DNA of 64,000 nucleotides from an uncultured Bacteroidales bacterium (lineage in GTDB: Bacteria; Bacteroidota; Bacteroidia; Bacteroidales; Paludibacteraceae). The notes beneath the pieces were generated by a model that had not been told where the DNA came from, did no database searches, and was given only the letters and a program-made list of their open reading frames with translations. Each line of letters opens with the position of its first letter. Positions within the stretch are counted from its first letter, which is position 1. The DNA is taken from the NCBI GenBank assembly GCA_900317745.1, contig ONHW01000006.1, positions 37,043-101,042 on the forward strand, written 5' to 3'. A program made the translations under genes and the position numbers. This document shows, piece after piece, positions 15,422-25,271 of the stretch.

Positions 15422-16591
15422 ATGAGATTTTTATTTGTAAATAACATTTTCCCATTATTCGCGAAGGCGGATAGCGGTGCTTCTGTGCGCTCAATGCGAA
15501 TAATAGACGCATTAACCCAAATTGGTCATGTTGATGTTATCTCATTTCTGAATGACGAGAAGTCAAATATTGATAATTGTGATGTTATTTACTCTCAATT
15601 TGCTTCAGGGGCACGTGCATTGCCAAGTATCAAGGAAAAGATACAATTAGCACTCCACCGATATAGCATTAGTGATGTGTGGCCGGTGAACGAGTCAAAA
15701 CAATCCGTCATTAGAACTGCAATCGGTAAGAAGAAATATGATGTTATAGTAGTCCGATACATTGACAAAGCATGCGAATGCGGTTTATTGGAATATGCAG
15801 ATCGATTAATTGTTGATGTCGATGATGATCCCAAATCTGTTGTCCGTTTGCACCAACCGGTGAGTTCTTTCTTAAGTAAAATTTTTTGGCATCATTTTTA
15901 TGCCAATGCAGTCGAGAGTGTAACATTGGAGGTGCTAAGTAGAGTAAAAGGGGCATTTAATTCACAGCCGGAAAAACATTATCCTAATACAACCTATCTG
16001 CCCAATATCTCAAAATTTTCCGCATCTTTGCCAAATGTGGATTTTTCGGTAACGCAAGAAAACATCTTATTTATAGGAAAGATGGATCACAAGCCTAATA
16101 TACAAGCTTTAGACCATTTCCTAAAGTATATATTCCCAATATTGAAAAAATCACATCCCAATGCAATCGTAAGAGTAGTAGGAAAAATTGTTGATTCAAG
16201 GTTGTTGCAGTTGTGCCATTCAATTCCGAATGTGGTTTTATGTGGTTTTGTTGATGATATAATAACTGAGTATGATGTATGTCGATGTGTCGTAGTTCCA
16301 CTATTATCAGGAACAGGAACAAGCGTTAAACTGGTAGAAGCAATGTCATTAAATCGTGCGGTTGTGACTACTACTATTGGTAAACGTGGATTACATGAGG
16401 CTTTTGCAGAAGGTAATGATTTTCTATTAGCAGATAAAGATGAAGATTTTGCATATGCAATATCTCACTTATTGGATGATGAACATCTAAACCATAAAGT
16501 CGCCAATAGCGCCTATCAGAAAGTTAAGAGATTTTATTCAGAAGAAATGTTCAACCATATTGTGAAAAATGTAATATTTAATGCCCAATGA
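15422..16591 (+). CDS. Family GT4-like glycosyltransferase
   Basis: A 389-residue GT-B protein. It begins MRFLFVNNIFPLFAKADSGA, and the C-terminal donor domain has FIGKMDHKPNIQALDHF and PLLSGTGTSVKLVEAM, where the late Glu is the usual E-x7-E type residue. It overlaps the next gene by ATGA. The GxGxxxKxxEAM pattern is like that of Bacteroidales capsule GT4 enzymes. Substrate unknown. Confidence 0.87.
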   Translation: MRFLFVNNIFPLFAKADSGASVRSMRIIDALTQIGHVDVISFLNDEKSNIDNCDVIYSQFASGARALPSIKEKIQLALHRYSISDVWPVNESKQSVIRTAIGKKKYDVIVVRYIDKACECGLLEYADRLIVDVDDDPKSVVRLHQPVSSFLSKIFWHHFYANAVESVTLEVLSRVKGAFNSQPEKHYPNTTYLPNISKFSASLPNVDFSVTQENILFIGKMDHKPNIQALDHFLKYIFPILKKSHPNAIVRVVGKIVDSRLLQLCHSIPNVVLCGFVDDIITEYDVCRCVVVPLLSGTGTSVKLVEAMSLNRAVVTTTIGKRGLHEAFAEGNDFLLADKDEDFAYAISHLLDDEHLNHKVANSAYQKVKRFYSEEMFNHIVKNVIFNAQ

Positions 16592-17634
16592 ATAAGTTAT
16601 TGACATTGGCAGTGCCAACATATAATATGGAGAAATATTTGGCACGTTGTTTGGATTCTGTCCTTTGTGAGAATCAAGATTTCTTGGAGGTGCTTGTGGT
16701 GAATGACGGAAGCAAAGACCGCTCTTCTGAAATCGGGCATGAATATGCGTCAAAGTACCCCAATGTGATTCGTGTTATAGATAAGGAAAATGGCAATTAT
16801 GGCTCGTGTGTAAATCGTGCATTAAAGGAGGCTTCTGGAAAGTATTTTCGCATGCTGGATTCAGACGACTGGTGTAATACAGATGCATTGAACCGATTGC
16901 TAGTAAATATGATGACGTGTGATGCTGATATGGTGTTAACGATATCAGAGGACAGAAAGGATGGGATGATAATACGTCGCATGGAAGCACCATGTTCAGT
17001 ACAAACCGGGCATATATACAAAATGGATGAATTTGACGGGATAGCTCTTGGATATCAGTATCTATTCTGCTCACATATAATAACATACAAAACTGAATTA
17101 TTACGAGCCATAGGTCTTAAGTTGCAGCAAGGCATAAGTTATACGGACAATGAGTATGTATATTTCCCGATGAGTAAATGCATTTCTGTCGTGTATTATG
17201 ATTTGCCGGTATATCAATACTTCATCGGGCGTGAAGGACAAACAACGGATTTTAGAGTTGTTGTTAATTCGGTTAACCAAATAATGTCAGTACTTAATCG
17301 GCTTTTGGATGATTTTGAAGATCATAAAGCGGAACGCTCGTCAGCAGTATGTAACAATCAACGTATATTGTTAGATATGTTAATATCATGGGTTTATAAA
17401 TGTGCTTTCTCTAGGTTCGGTTTTAAACTTCAGCCCGTTATTGAAGATTTAGAAATAAGGTTAAAGAATGATGAAGCATTGTATATGATGTTACAATCGC
17501 ATAAAATCAATATATATGGTTTTGATGCGTACGGATATTTCAAGAAAACAGGTAGATATGTGAATCATCCCATCTCTATACTTCATTATTTCCCTCGTTT
17601 GTTGTGGCAACGATTGTTCAAAAAGAATCATTAA
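16588..17634 (+). CDS. Family GT2 glycosyltransferase
   Basis: A 348-residue GT2 enzyme. LTLAVPTYNMEKYLARCLDS, VVNDGSKDRS and RMLDSDDW are the GT-A motifs, and ISYTDNEYVYFP carries the catalytic acid region. It shares clear similarity with the following gene at 17654 (for example KENGNYGSCVNRAL against KTNGNYGSCINMGL), so the two look like a tandem duplication that has diverged. The C-terminal 40 residues are basic and may touch the membrane. Confidence 0.92.
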   Translation: MNKLLTLAVPTYNMEKYLARCLDSVLCENQDFLEVLVVNDGSKDRSSEIGHEYASKYPNVIRVIDKENGNYGSCVNRALKEASGKYFRMLDSDDWCNTDALNRLLVNMMTCDADMVLTISEDRKDGMIIRRMEAPCSVQTGHIYKMDEFDGIALGYQYLFCSHIITYKTELLRAIGLKLQQGISYTDNEYVYFPMSKCISVVYYDLPVYQYFIGREGQTTDFRVVVNSVNQIMSVLNRLLDDFEDHKAERSSAVCNNQRILLDMLISWVYKCAFSRFGFKLQPVIEDLEIRLKNDEALYMMLQSHKINIYGFDAYGYFKKTGRYVNHPISILHYFPRLLWQRLFKKNH

Positions 17635-17653
17635 GTTAGATTTCCTTTTGTGT

Positions 17654-18706
17654 ATGTCAAAGATTCTATCGGTGATAGTGCCTACATATAATATGGAACG
17701 GTATTTGGATAAATGCCTGGGCTCTCTTATAATTAATAATGAGATGCTGTTCCAACGATTGGAGGTCCTCGTAATAATAGATGGGGCTACAGACCAATCC
17801 TCGGCGATTGCCCATTCGTATCAAGCACGATATCCGGAAGTGTTTATCGTTGTTGACAAGACAAATGGCAACTACGGATCATGCATCAACATGGGATTGG
17901 ATCTCGCGACAGGAAAGTATATTAAAGTTCTGGATGCTGATGATAGCTTTGATACAAAGTCTCTTGAGGGATATTTGAAGTTTCTTCAATCTGTTGATGA
18001 AGATATGATAATCTCCCCCTTTGTTACAGTGGACGAACATGGCAGAGAACTACAGCGCGTGTCGTATGATTTGCCCGCTGAACAGTCATTGACATGGAAG
18101 CAACTAACACCTGTGTTTAAGAAGAGGTCTCTACAGATGCATGCGGTAACATATAAAACTCAAAATATCCGTGCAATTAATTACAGACAAACAGAAGGGA
18201 TTTCATATACAGACCAAGAGTGGATTTTTACGCCATTAACCACAGTGAACTCAGCAATAACTTATCCGCATGTCTTGTATAAGTATTTAGTGGGGCGAGG
18301 CGGTCAAACAATGAATCCTGAGGTGTTCAAACGCAACATTTCTCACAACGAACAGTGCTGTCGGAGAATCATTAAGGATTATAAGGCGTTTGCAAAATTT
18401 GAACGAGAGAAACAAGAATATATTGATTATAGGTTCTTGGGCACGATAAAAGCTTTGTACAATTGGTATTTGGTGAGATATACAGATTTGGATATTGCTC
18501 AATTGGTAAAATATGATGATTTCGTCAGGTCTGTAGATGAAAAATACATTGATTTACTGGATCAACAAACTCTTAAATATACACATTATCATTTTATAAA
18601 GCGTTGGCATGCTGATAGAACGAAACGCCCGAAGATGTGTGCGCTATATTATGTGTATGCAAAGATAATGGATAAGCTTAACAATGTTATATGCAGGATA
18701 AATTAA
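17654..18706 (+). CDS. Family GT2 glycosyltransferase, paralogue of the upstream gene
   Basis: A 350-residue GT2 enzyme with ILSVIVPTYNMERYLDKCLG, IDGATDQSS, KVLDADDSF and ISYTDQEWIFTPL. It parallels the gene at 16588 along the first 220 residues. An in-frame TTG at 17648 precedes ATG 17654; I chose the ATG. The 3' end overlaps the acyltransferase gene by 16 bases. Confidence 0.92.
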   Translation: MSKILSVIVPTYNMERYLDKCLGSLIINNEMLFQRLEVLVIIDGATDQSSAIAHSYQARYPEVFIVVDKTNGNYGSCINMGLDLATGKYIKVLDADDSFDTKSLEGYLKFLQSVDEDMIISPFVTVDEHGRELQRVSYDLPAEQSLTWKQLTPVFKKRSLQMHAVTYKTQNIRAINYRQTEGISYTDQEWIFTPLTTVNSAITYPHVLYKYLVGRGGQTMNPEVFKRNISHNEQCCRRIIKDYKAFAKFEREKQEYIDYRFLGTIKALYNWYLVRYTDLDIAQLVKYDDFVRSVDEKYIDLLDQQTLKYTHYHFIKRWHADRTKRPKMCALYYVYAKIMDKLNNVICRIN

Positions 18707-19785
18707 AGCAAATACAGGGGATTCGCGCGTTAGCGATGCTCGGTATATTCCTTGCGCATACAACAGTCTGGCTACCGGAAAGATTTGATGCTTTTGTGCC
18801 GATATTCTTGAAACTTGGTGGATCAGGGGTCGCTACATTTTTTATCATTTCGGGTTTCTTGTTGTCGTTCAAGCATCGAATGGTGCCAATGTTACCAGTT
18901 ACGAAAGCGATACAGTCAGCATGGAAAAAAGTGAACAAAATGTATGGCTTGTATCTTATTACGGTAGCAGTTTGCTTTGTCTGCAGATTACCCGTTTCAG
19001 CATCCGATTGGCTGCAGAAGTCTATCTTTCTGGTATTCCATGTTACCCTAACACAAGATTTTGTCCCGTTTGCTGCATTAATAAATGCTTTTAATGCGCC
19101 GTCGTGGTTTCTGTCTGCTTTATTCGGGATCTGGATAATAATCTATTTATTTCCGCATGTTGTCAATGACATGATGAATCTTGATGCGAAGAAGTGCGCA
19201 GTTGCAATTGTTGGCATATTTTTTGTGCAGATATTGTGGATGCTATTCGTAAATCATTGTGTTGCTACATGGTTGCCAACACGGTATTTGACCTGGTGTC
19301 GAAACTGGTTGGTATATAATAATCCCGTACTGTGTTTTTCTGAATATTGCGTTGGCGTATTATTAGGAAGACTATGCGCTCAACGCCAATTTTCTGCGGT
19401 TCTCCAAAATTGCCTTATGTTGCTGACAATGATTAGTGTGATGGTCTATGCAGTGATGGTATTGAATTCAATAATGCCGCCATCTGCCTATATAATGGTT
19501 ATTGCCGAGTGTTTAGCTAGTGTAGGAATAATTGCTGTTATATCTCCCCAATCATGGGGAAACAAAATATTATCCATGCGCCCATTGGTCCGGTTTGGAA
19601 ATATAAGCGGATATTTCTTTCTTATTCACACAGCATCAATATTTATGATGCGTGCGATAGCAGATTATGTCCCGCAAAGTTGGCTCATTTTTATTTCTTT
19701 TATGCTGAGTATCCTATTAGCTATATGTTCTGATTACATATATGGAAGAATTGGAGTGAGAAAGATAAAAACAATTGTAAGATGA
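18691..19785 (+). CDS. Acyltransferase family 3 membrane protein (OafA/WecH-like)
   Basis: A 364-residue integral membrane protein with about ten hydrophobic segments. The opening LKQIQGIRALAMLGIFLAHT holds the conserved Arg-Ala and His of the family, and VATFFIISGFLLSFKHR is the second family motif. These proteins O-acetylate surface sugars with cytoplasmic acetyl-CoA. It overlaps the upstream GT2 by 16 bases and the next gene by ATGA. Confidence 0.92.
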   Translation: MQDKLKQIQGIRALAMLGIFLAHTTVWLPERFDAFVPIFLKLGGSGVATFFIISGFLLSFKHRMVPMLPVTKAIQSAWKKVNKMYGLYLITVAVCFVCRLPVSASDWLQKSIFLVFHVTLTQDFVPFAALINAFNAPSWFLSALFGIWIIIYLFPHVVNDMMNLDAKKCAVAIVGIFFVQILWMLFVNHCVATWLPTRYLTWCRNWLVYNNPVLCFSEYCVGVLLGRLCAQRQFSAVLQNCLMLLTMISVMVYAVMVLNSIMPPSAYIMVIAECLASVGIIAVISPQSWGNKILSMRPLVRFGNISGYFFLIHTASIFMMRAIADYVPQSWLIFISFMLSILLAICSDYIYGRIGVRKIKTIVR

Positions 19786-20789
19786 GAAGTTTTAAAGATT
19801 TGTTAATTAGGGCGCTTCGACTTGTATATCGTGGAGTAACAAGGAAAAAATTCCCCCGTCCGGATTGTGAATGTGATAGGCAAGTAGCGAACGATATGAT
19901 ATATGATATGTTGGCCACTAACAAGCCATGTATGATTGCACGTATCGGAGCTATGGAATCCAATTGTGCAATCAATTATATGATGGTAAATAGCAACACC
20001 CCCCAGTGGAGAAAATGGTGGGAATATATTTCAGGAAACACAACAACGCCTTGGTGGAATGCAAATGTTATCAATGCGCTGCATAATAATGCCGGTGTAT
20101 TCCCGTCAACCATAGATTCTGCAGAGCGGTTTGCCATATTATATCTGGATGATGTATGTGAGATTGATATACTTGCTTGTATCCATAATACGGAAAAACT
20201 TATGCCTGTACCGGATTCTGCTATAAAAATACAATTTGAAACCAATTTGCCATTTTTAGTGGAACGTCCGTGGACAAGGATCTTGAAAGGGAAACGGGTC
20301 TTGGTGATTTATCCGTTCGAACAAACCATTCGGCAGCAATATGCCAAGCGTGAGCTATTATATGACAATCCTGATATACTACCTGAATTTGAATTGATTA
20401 CGTTGAAGTCAGTGCAAACAATTGCAGGCAATCAATCTGAATTCGCAGATTGGTTTGAGGCTCTTGAATATATGGAGCGACAAATTGATAAAATAGATTT
20501 TGATATTGCTTTAATAGGGTGTGGGGCGTATGGCTTACCGCTTGCTGCATATATCAAACGCAAGGGAAAGAAAGCTGTGCATCTTGGAGGTGGCGTGCAA
20601 CTGTTGTTTGGCATATTAGGTAAGCGCTGGGTAGAAGACTATCCGAAAATCTCTCCATGGCATTATTTGCCTGGGAAAGATATAGATATTGATTATACCC
20701 CACTGTTCAATGAGCATTGGTGCTATCCATTGCCTGAGGATACACCGAATAATACCAAAGCTGTGGAAGGAGCTTGTTATTGGAAGTAA
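19782..20789 (+). CDS. GT-D-fold-like putative glycosyltransferase
   Basis: A 335-residue soluble protein. MIARIGAMESNCAINYM near residue 45 resembles the RIGDGE region of GT-D (formerly DUF1792) transferases, and ALIGCGAYGLPLAAYIKRKG followed by VHLGGGVQLLFGILGKRW is a conserved block in capsule-locus proteins. The acidic residue after RIG is present but the exact DGE is AME, so the metal or donor site differs from the founding members. It overlaps the acyltransferase by ATGA. Function as a transferase is likely but not proven. Confidence 0.65.
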   Translation: MRSFKDLLIRALRLVYRGVTRKKFPRPDCECDRQVANDMIYDMLATNKPCMIARIGAMESNCAINYMMVNSNTPQWRKWWEYISGNTTTPWWNANVINALHNNAGVFPSTIDSAERFAILYLDDVCEIDILACIHNTEKLMPVPDSAIKIQFETNLPFLVERPWTRILKGKRVLVIYPFEQTIRQQYAKRELLYDNPDILPEFELITLKSVQTIAGNQSEFADWFEALEYMERQIDKIDFDIALIGCGAYGLPLAAYIKRKGKKAVHLGGGVQLLFGILGKRWVEDYPKISPWHYLPGKDIDIDYTPLFNEHWCYPLPEDTPNNTKAVEGACYWK

Positions 20790-20802
20790 TTACTAGTATC
20801 CT

Positions 20803-22002
20803 ATGCAAAGTTCTTTGTGGGGTAATATATTAAAATATGGCATGTTGGCTCTTTGTGTGTCAGCAGTTGTTACTTTTTTGCGCTTTCCTATAGGTACAAC
20901 TACTACTTGGTGGTTAATCAAATCAATAATTTTCCTGTCAATGTTTATGCTGTGGGATAAGACGTATCGTCCAGTACAAATAATTCTTTGGATGGTATTG
21001 GTGTTAGCTTCGTGTGTGGCAGGAACATTCTTTTGTCGAGATTATTGGGATTGGAAGCATCTGGTGAGCAATGTAATCAATTACAGTATATGTGTAGCTG
21101 CAATGCTCGCGTGTGTACCCGAAGCCCTTCAGAAAGTGTTGAGTTTCTTATACAAGCATATATGGGCGTTGTTCTTCCTGTTTGTGTTTTTCTTGCCATC
21201 AAAAGGAATCGCCAAATTCCTGCTTCCATTTACATTTTTAGCCCTATTTTATCCCCTCCTTAACTCTAAATACAGCAAACTCGTTTGGTTGGCGTTTTTG
21301 ATTACTATTATTTTGGGCATCCAAAGTCGTAGTGATGTTATACGTTTCCTATTTTGTCTTGCAATTGGCATATGGTCAATACGGCATGATGTCGTACGTA
21401 TAGCCAAAAGATGGTATTGGGTGTTTTTTGTGCTCCCCTTTGTATTGTTTACATTAGCAGCCAAAGGGAAATTCAATGTTTTTAAGATCGGTGATGATAG
21501 TAGTCTTATTGCTGATGAAAACAATAGAATAAGTACAGCTGATACCCGAACAATGCTATATGAAGAAGTAATATCTACGGTGTTGGATAGGAGTGCAATG
21601 TGGTTCGGCTGTACTCCTGCTCGAGGATACTATTCTGAGTGGATGATACGTAATAATGACCAATCAAACATAATGGGCGATATGCATTACGGTGAGCGGG
21701 GAAATTCAGAAAGCAGTGTACTGAATGTATTTTTGCATTTCGGAATAATTGGGATTGTCGTCTATTTGTTATTGTTTTGGCGGGCCAGCTTTTTGGGTAT
21801 CTTTCGGGCAAACAATCGCTATGTGCCTGTTATAGGCTTATATGTCGCATTCCGATTTATGATGGGATGGGTTGAGGATTTTACAAGTTTTGATATGAAT
21901 ATGTTTCTCTTGTGGACTATGATAGGCATATGCTATTCTCCATATTTCAGAGAGATGACTGATGACGAGTTTGAAGAGTGGATTGAAAACATGTTGGTAT
22001 GA
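20803..22002 (+). CDS. Wzy/O-antigen ligase-like polymerase
   Basis: A 399-residue membrane protein with about ten hydrophobic segments and a large periplasmic-type loop near residues 225-310 that contains DTRTMLYEEVISTVLDRS and GNSESSVLNVFLHFGIIGI; the latter resembles the loop motif of the Wzy/WaaL O-antigen ligase family. It should act on undecaprenyl-linked glycan at the outer face of the inner membrane. A Wzy sits oddly in an operon that begins with an ABC-type wzt; either export mode may be used, or the cluster is mosaic. Confidence 0.78.
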   Translation: MQSSLWGNILKYGMLALCVSAVVTFLRFPIGTTTTWWLIKSIIFLSMFMLWDKTYRPVQIILWMVLVLASCVAGTFFCRDYWDWKHLVSNVINYSICVAAMLACVPEALQKVLSFLYKHIWALFFLFVFFLPSKGIAKFLLPFTFLALFYPLLNSKYSKLVWLAFLITIILGIQSRSDVIRFLFCLAIGIWSIRHDVVRIAKRWYWVFFVLPFVLFTLAAKGKFNVFKIGDDSSLIADENNRISTADTRTMLYEEVISTVLDRSAMWFGCTPARGYYSEWMIRNNDQSNIMGDMHYGERGNSESSVLNVFLHFGIIGIVVYLLLFWRASFLGIFRANNRYVPVIGLYVAFRFMMGWVEDFTSFDMNMFLLWTMIGICYSPYFREMTDDEFEEWIENMLV

Positions 22003-22685
22003 AAAACATAGTACTATTTATATACACCATGTTGCTTAGGTTGCGATATTGCTTCCGTGGTTCATTGAATATAAAACAGTCCCGCTTATGGTGCGTTCGA
22101 GTAAGCGGCTCGCGCGATGCGTTATTGTGTTTGAACGGTAGTCAGATAAGACGCACGATGTTCAATATGAACGGTAGTGATAATCAATTGACTGCGCGTG
22201 ATGTTGTGATGGATAAGTGTGAAATACGGGTAAATGGTATGGGGAATACTATTGAGATAGAGCCTCAATGTAATTTGCACAACACCGTAATTGTGATTAA
22301 CGGAAATAATTGCCGCATCGCAATCGGCAGGTCAACCGCTGTAGGTTCAATGTACATGGTGTGTATGGGACAAGCAAATTTCATTAAGATTGGCGAAGAT
22401 TGCATGATTGCTGACCATGTAGACATTTGGAATACAGATGCTCATCCGATATACAATGAAAAGGGGGAAGTAACTAATTTATCTAAGCCAATTAAAATAG
22501 GTAATCATGTGTGGATCGGAAAGCATGCTAAAGTGCTGAAAGGTATAACGATTCATGATAATGCCGTTGTCGGTATGAGTACTATTGTTACAAAGGATGT
22601 ACCGACTAATACATTAGTGGCAGGGAGCGATTGCCGAATTATCAGGTCAGATATCAATTGGGATAGAAAATTCATTACGGTATGA
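21999..22685 (+). CDS. Left-handed beta-helix acetyltransferase (hexapeptide repeat)
   Basis: A 228-residue protein. Hexapeptide repeats run from about residue 95 to the end: VVINGNNCRIAIGRSTAVGS, then IKIGNHVWIGKHAKVLKGI and TIHDNAVVGMSTIVTKDVP, closing with NTLVAGSDCRII. The Asn/His residues around DHVDIWNTDAHPIY fit the xenobiotic/WcaF-type acetyltransferase active site. It probably acetylates a sugar from acetyl-CoA. Overlaps both neighbours by ATGA. Confidence 0.88.
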   Translation: MKNIVLFIYTMLLRLRYCFRGSLNIKQSRLWCVRVSGSRDALLCLNGSQIRRTMFNMNGSDNQLTARDVVMDKCEIRVNGMGNTIEIEPQCNLHNTVIVINGNNCRIAIGRSTAVGSMYMVCMGQANFIKIGEDCMIADHVDIWNTDAHPIYNEKGEVTNLSKPIKIGNHVWIGKHAKVLKGITIHDNAVVGMSTIVTKDVPTNTLVAGSDCRIIRSDINWDRKFITV

Positions 22686-23488
22686 TTAAGCTAATTAATT
22701 ACGCCAATGAAACGTATCGCCCGGCACAGCGAGTGAACTCCTGGTCGGGAAAGCATGTGGCCCATTTTGATGAAGTGTTGTCGTTTGGACCTCAAGATAT
22801 AGATGATGATTTTAGAGAGTCACACAGGGATATCTTGAGCGCAAAAAGATTGAACGGATATGCATTATGGAAACCATATTTCCTGCAAAAGGTGATAGAG
22901 GAAAGCCGGGATGGCGACTATATCTTTTACTTGGATTCCGGTGCATTCTTTGTTCGCGATGTGCGTTTGTTGATACCATATCTATCAGAGGAAAATCCGT
23001 TGTTTGTAACTGATATCCCCCTCATGGAATGTAATTGGACAAAGCCCGCATGTATAGAGTATTTTCAAGCAGAGAAATTACGTTATACCAATCAGATACA
23101 GAGCGGATACATTTTCTTTGTAGTCAATAATTATACAAAAGTATTCTTTCGTGAGTATTTTGATATATGCAGCAGCACACAATTACTTATACCTGAAGGG
23201 TTAGGTAAGTTTGAGCGAATCTCTAAAAATTATGGAGACCGGTTCGTGTCGCATCGTGAAGATCAATCCATATTGAGTATCATGTGCAAATTGCGTGGCA
23301 TAAAAGCGCATCGAGATATATCCCAGCGTGGATTTGATCCGGCGAGTTTCTATAATCCTAATTACCTATATCAAGTGCCGGAGCATCCTGATGACTATTA
23401 TCCAACTATGGTTTTCCTGCATAAAGCACCTAATCCGCTCAATCCCATCGTGTGGGCGAGGTATGTGAAGAACAGATTTTTCCGATGA
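22682..23488 (+). CDS. Putative GT-A-fold glycosyltransferase
   Basis: A 268-residue protein with YALWKPYFLQKVIEES and YIFYLDSGAFFVRD, the latter a D-x-G variant of the DxD motif, then a late HREDQSILSI. The arrangement is like capsule-locus proteins of GT-A fold that are not placed in a well-studied CAZy family. Overlaps both neighbours by ATGA, so it is translated with the operon. Donor unknown. Confidence 0.6.
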   Translation: MIKLINYANETYRPAQRVNSWSGKHVAHFDEVLSFGPQDIDDDFRESHRDILSAKRLNGYALWKPYFLQKVIEESRDGDYIFYLDSGAFFVRDVRLLIPYLSEENPLFVTDIPLMECNWTKPACIEYFQAEKLRYTNQIQSGYIFFVVNNYTKVFFREYFDICSSTQLLIPEGLGKFERISKNYGDRFVSHREDQSILSIMCKLRGIKAHRDISQRGFDPASFYNPNYLYQVPEHPDDYYPTMVFLHKAPNPLNPIVWARYVKNRFFR

Positions 23489-24318
23489 AACGCATTGCAA
23501 CATTGATAACCGTTCATAACCGATGCCCCCAAACATTAGCGTGTCTGGCAAAATTGTATGCTCAAAGTATGCCCGATAGCGTGCAATTAGATGTATATAT
23601 GGTTGATGACGGCAGTACAGACGGAACCTCAGAATCCGTTGCAGCGCAATTCCCTCAAGTGCGGATAATTCAGGCGGATGGCAGCCTATACTGGAATAGG
23701 GGAATGTATAGCGCGTGGGAGATCGCTGCAAAACATTTCTGTTACGATTATTATCTGTGGCTCAATGATGATACAGAGTTATTACCTAATGCTATAAATG
23801 CGCTCCTGACGCTAAGTGCTGATTGTTATGACGAAGCTATAATCGTAGGCGCCACACAAAGCACTGAAGGAGACAAACTTACCTATGGCGGTCGCATCAA
23901 CAAGAGAATAGCTCCTTGTAACGGCGCTGCGCACGAGGTGGAGCGATTCAATGGCAATGTTGTGTTAGTGCCAAAAGCTGTGTATAATATTCTAGGTAAC
24001 TTGGATTATTATTATCGACACAGCAAGGGGGATATAGATTATGGTATACGTGCCCGACAGGCAGGTGTTAAGATCTATCAATGTGGCGAAGTGGCTGGAG
24101 TATGCGATGCGCATACAACAATTGATGGTTGGTGTAACCCCGAATATCCTTTAAAAAAACGTTGGATATTGATGCATATGCCTAATGGTATGCCTCCGAA
24201 TGAAATATTTCATCTAGAAAAGCAGACAAACATGTTACAAGCATGTGTACACTATATTTCAACATATTTGCATTGCATGTTCCCGCAATTATGGATGCGA
24301 CGTGCAATAAAACAATAA
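23485..24318 (+). CDS. Family GT2 glycosyltransferase (rhamnosyltransferase-like)
   Basis: A 277-residue protein starting MKRIATLITVHNRC with VDDGSTDGTS, WNRGMYSAWEIA and LWLNDDTELL, a pattern seen in WbbL-type GT2 enzymes. DIDYGIRARQAG holds the catalytic acid. An upstream in-frame start at 23452 is rejected because ATG 23485 overlaps the previous stop as ATGA and matches the family beginning. Confidence 0.9.
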   Translation: MKRIATLITVHNRCPQTLACLAKLYAQSMPDSVQLDVYMVDDGSTDGTSESVAAQFPQVRIIQADGSLYWNRGMYSAWEIAAKHFCYDYYLWLNDDTELLPNAINALLTLSADCYDEAIIVGATQSTEGDKLTYGGRINKRIAPCNGAAHEVERFNGNVVLVPKAVYNILGNLDYYYRHSKGDIDYGIRARQAGVKIYQCGEVAGVCDAHTTIDGWCNPEYPLKKRWILMHMPNGMPPNEIFHLEKQTNMLQACVHYISTYLHCMFPQLWMRRAIKQ

Positions 24319-24326
24319 CATTGTAG

Positions 24327-25238
24327 ATGTTGATGGCAACTAAACTTCCCATACTTGTCGTAGCATATAATCGTCCTGATGATGTAACCCAGGTGATGCG
24401 TGTGCTGCAGGTTTATCAACCCTTGCGTTTGTACTTGGCATGCGATGGCCCCCGTATGCAAAATCCGGGTGATGATGAAAAAGTGACTCATACGCGTGAA
24501 GCAATGTTGGCTGCCGTAAATTGGGAGTGCGAACTATATACGTTGTTCCGCGAGAAAAATCTTGGCTGTGGCTCCGGCGTGTGTGGCGCAATCACATGGT
24601 TTTTCGAGCATGAGGAATATGGCATAATTCTTGAGGATGATGTAATCGTAAGCCAAGACTTTATACGGCTATGCGAAGACCTGCTTCCGCGTTATAAGAA
24701 TGAAGACCGCATAATGCAGATTTCGTCACGCAACACAAGTGGACGTAAAGATATTCCAAATTCGTATGTCTATTCACAGGTGTTTCATTGTTGGGGATGG
24801 GCTACTTGGCGGCGAGCATGGCAACACATGGATATGTCAATGGAAGGTATAAATAAGGTTTCGGTTTGGTATATGATTAGGCGCATAGGCATACTACCTG
24901 GAATATTTAAGTACTATAGGACTTTGCATAAGTATAAACACATTGCCCAATACTCCGCGTGGGCGGCAAGATGGGATTTGAGTATCCTGGTTAGAGATGG
25001 AATAGGAATATGCCCCGGAGTAAACTTGTCGGAAAACATTGGTATGGCGGAGGGTGAACACTATTCTGATGCCGATTCCAAACGTCCGGAAGCACTGGTG
25101 AAGATATCTCCATTTGTATGGCCTATTGTGTATAATGACTCTATGCGTATAGATGAAAGGCAGAAGAGGCTGGATATCCGTACCTTCTGGAAAGAACGTT
25201 GGTTCGGATTGAAAAAAATGTTGAAATGTTCTAGCTGA
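24327..25238 (+). CDS. GT-A-fold glycosyltransferase (HlpA-like)
   Basis: A 303-residue protein with LPILVVAYNRPDDVTQVMRV, LYLACDGPR, and GIILEDDVIVSQDF carrying the acidic cluster. HCWGWATWRRAWQHMD is a conserved block of a capsule-associated family often labelled hemolytic protein HlpA-like or nucleotide-diphospho-sugar transferase. A second ATG at 24333 is also possible. It begins 8 bases after the previous gene. No enzymatic specificity can be read from the sequence. Confidence 0.75.
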   Translation: MLMATKLPILVVAYNRPDDVTQVMRVLQVYQPLRLYLACDGPRMQNPGDDEKVTHTREAMLAAVNWECELYTLFREKNLGCGSGVCGAITWFFEHEEYGIILEDDVIVSQDFIRLCEDLLPRYKNEDRIMQISSRNTSGRKDIPNSYVYSQVFHCWGWATWRRAWQHMDMSMEGINKVSVWYMIRRIGILPGIFKYYRTLHKYKHIAQYSAWAARWDLSILVRDGIGICPGVNLSENIGMAEGEHYSDADSKRPEALVKISPFVWPIVYNDSMRIDERQKRLDIRTFWKERWFGLKKMLKCSS

Positions 25239-25271
25239 TACGTGTAGCCTATTGTTGAACCGGATTATTTG

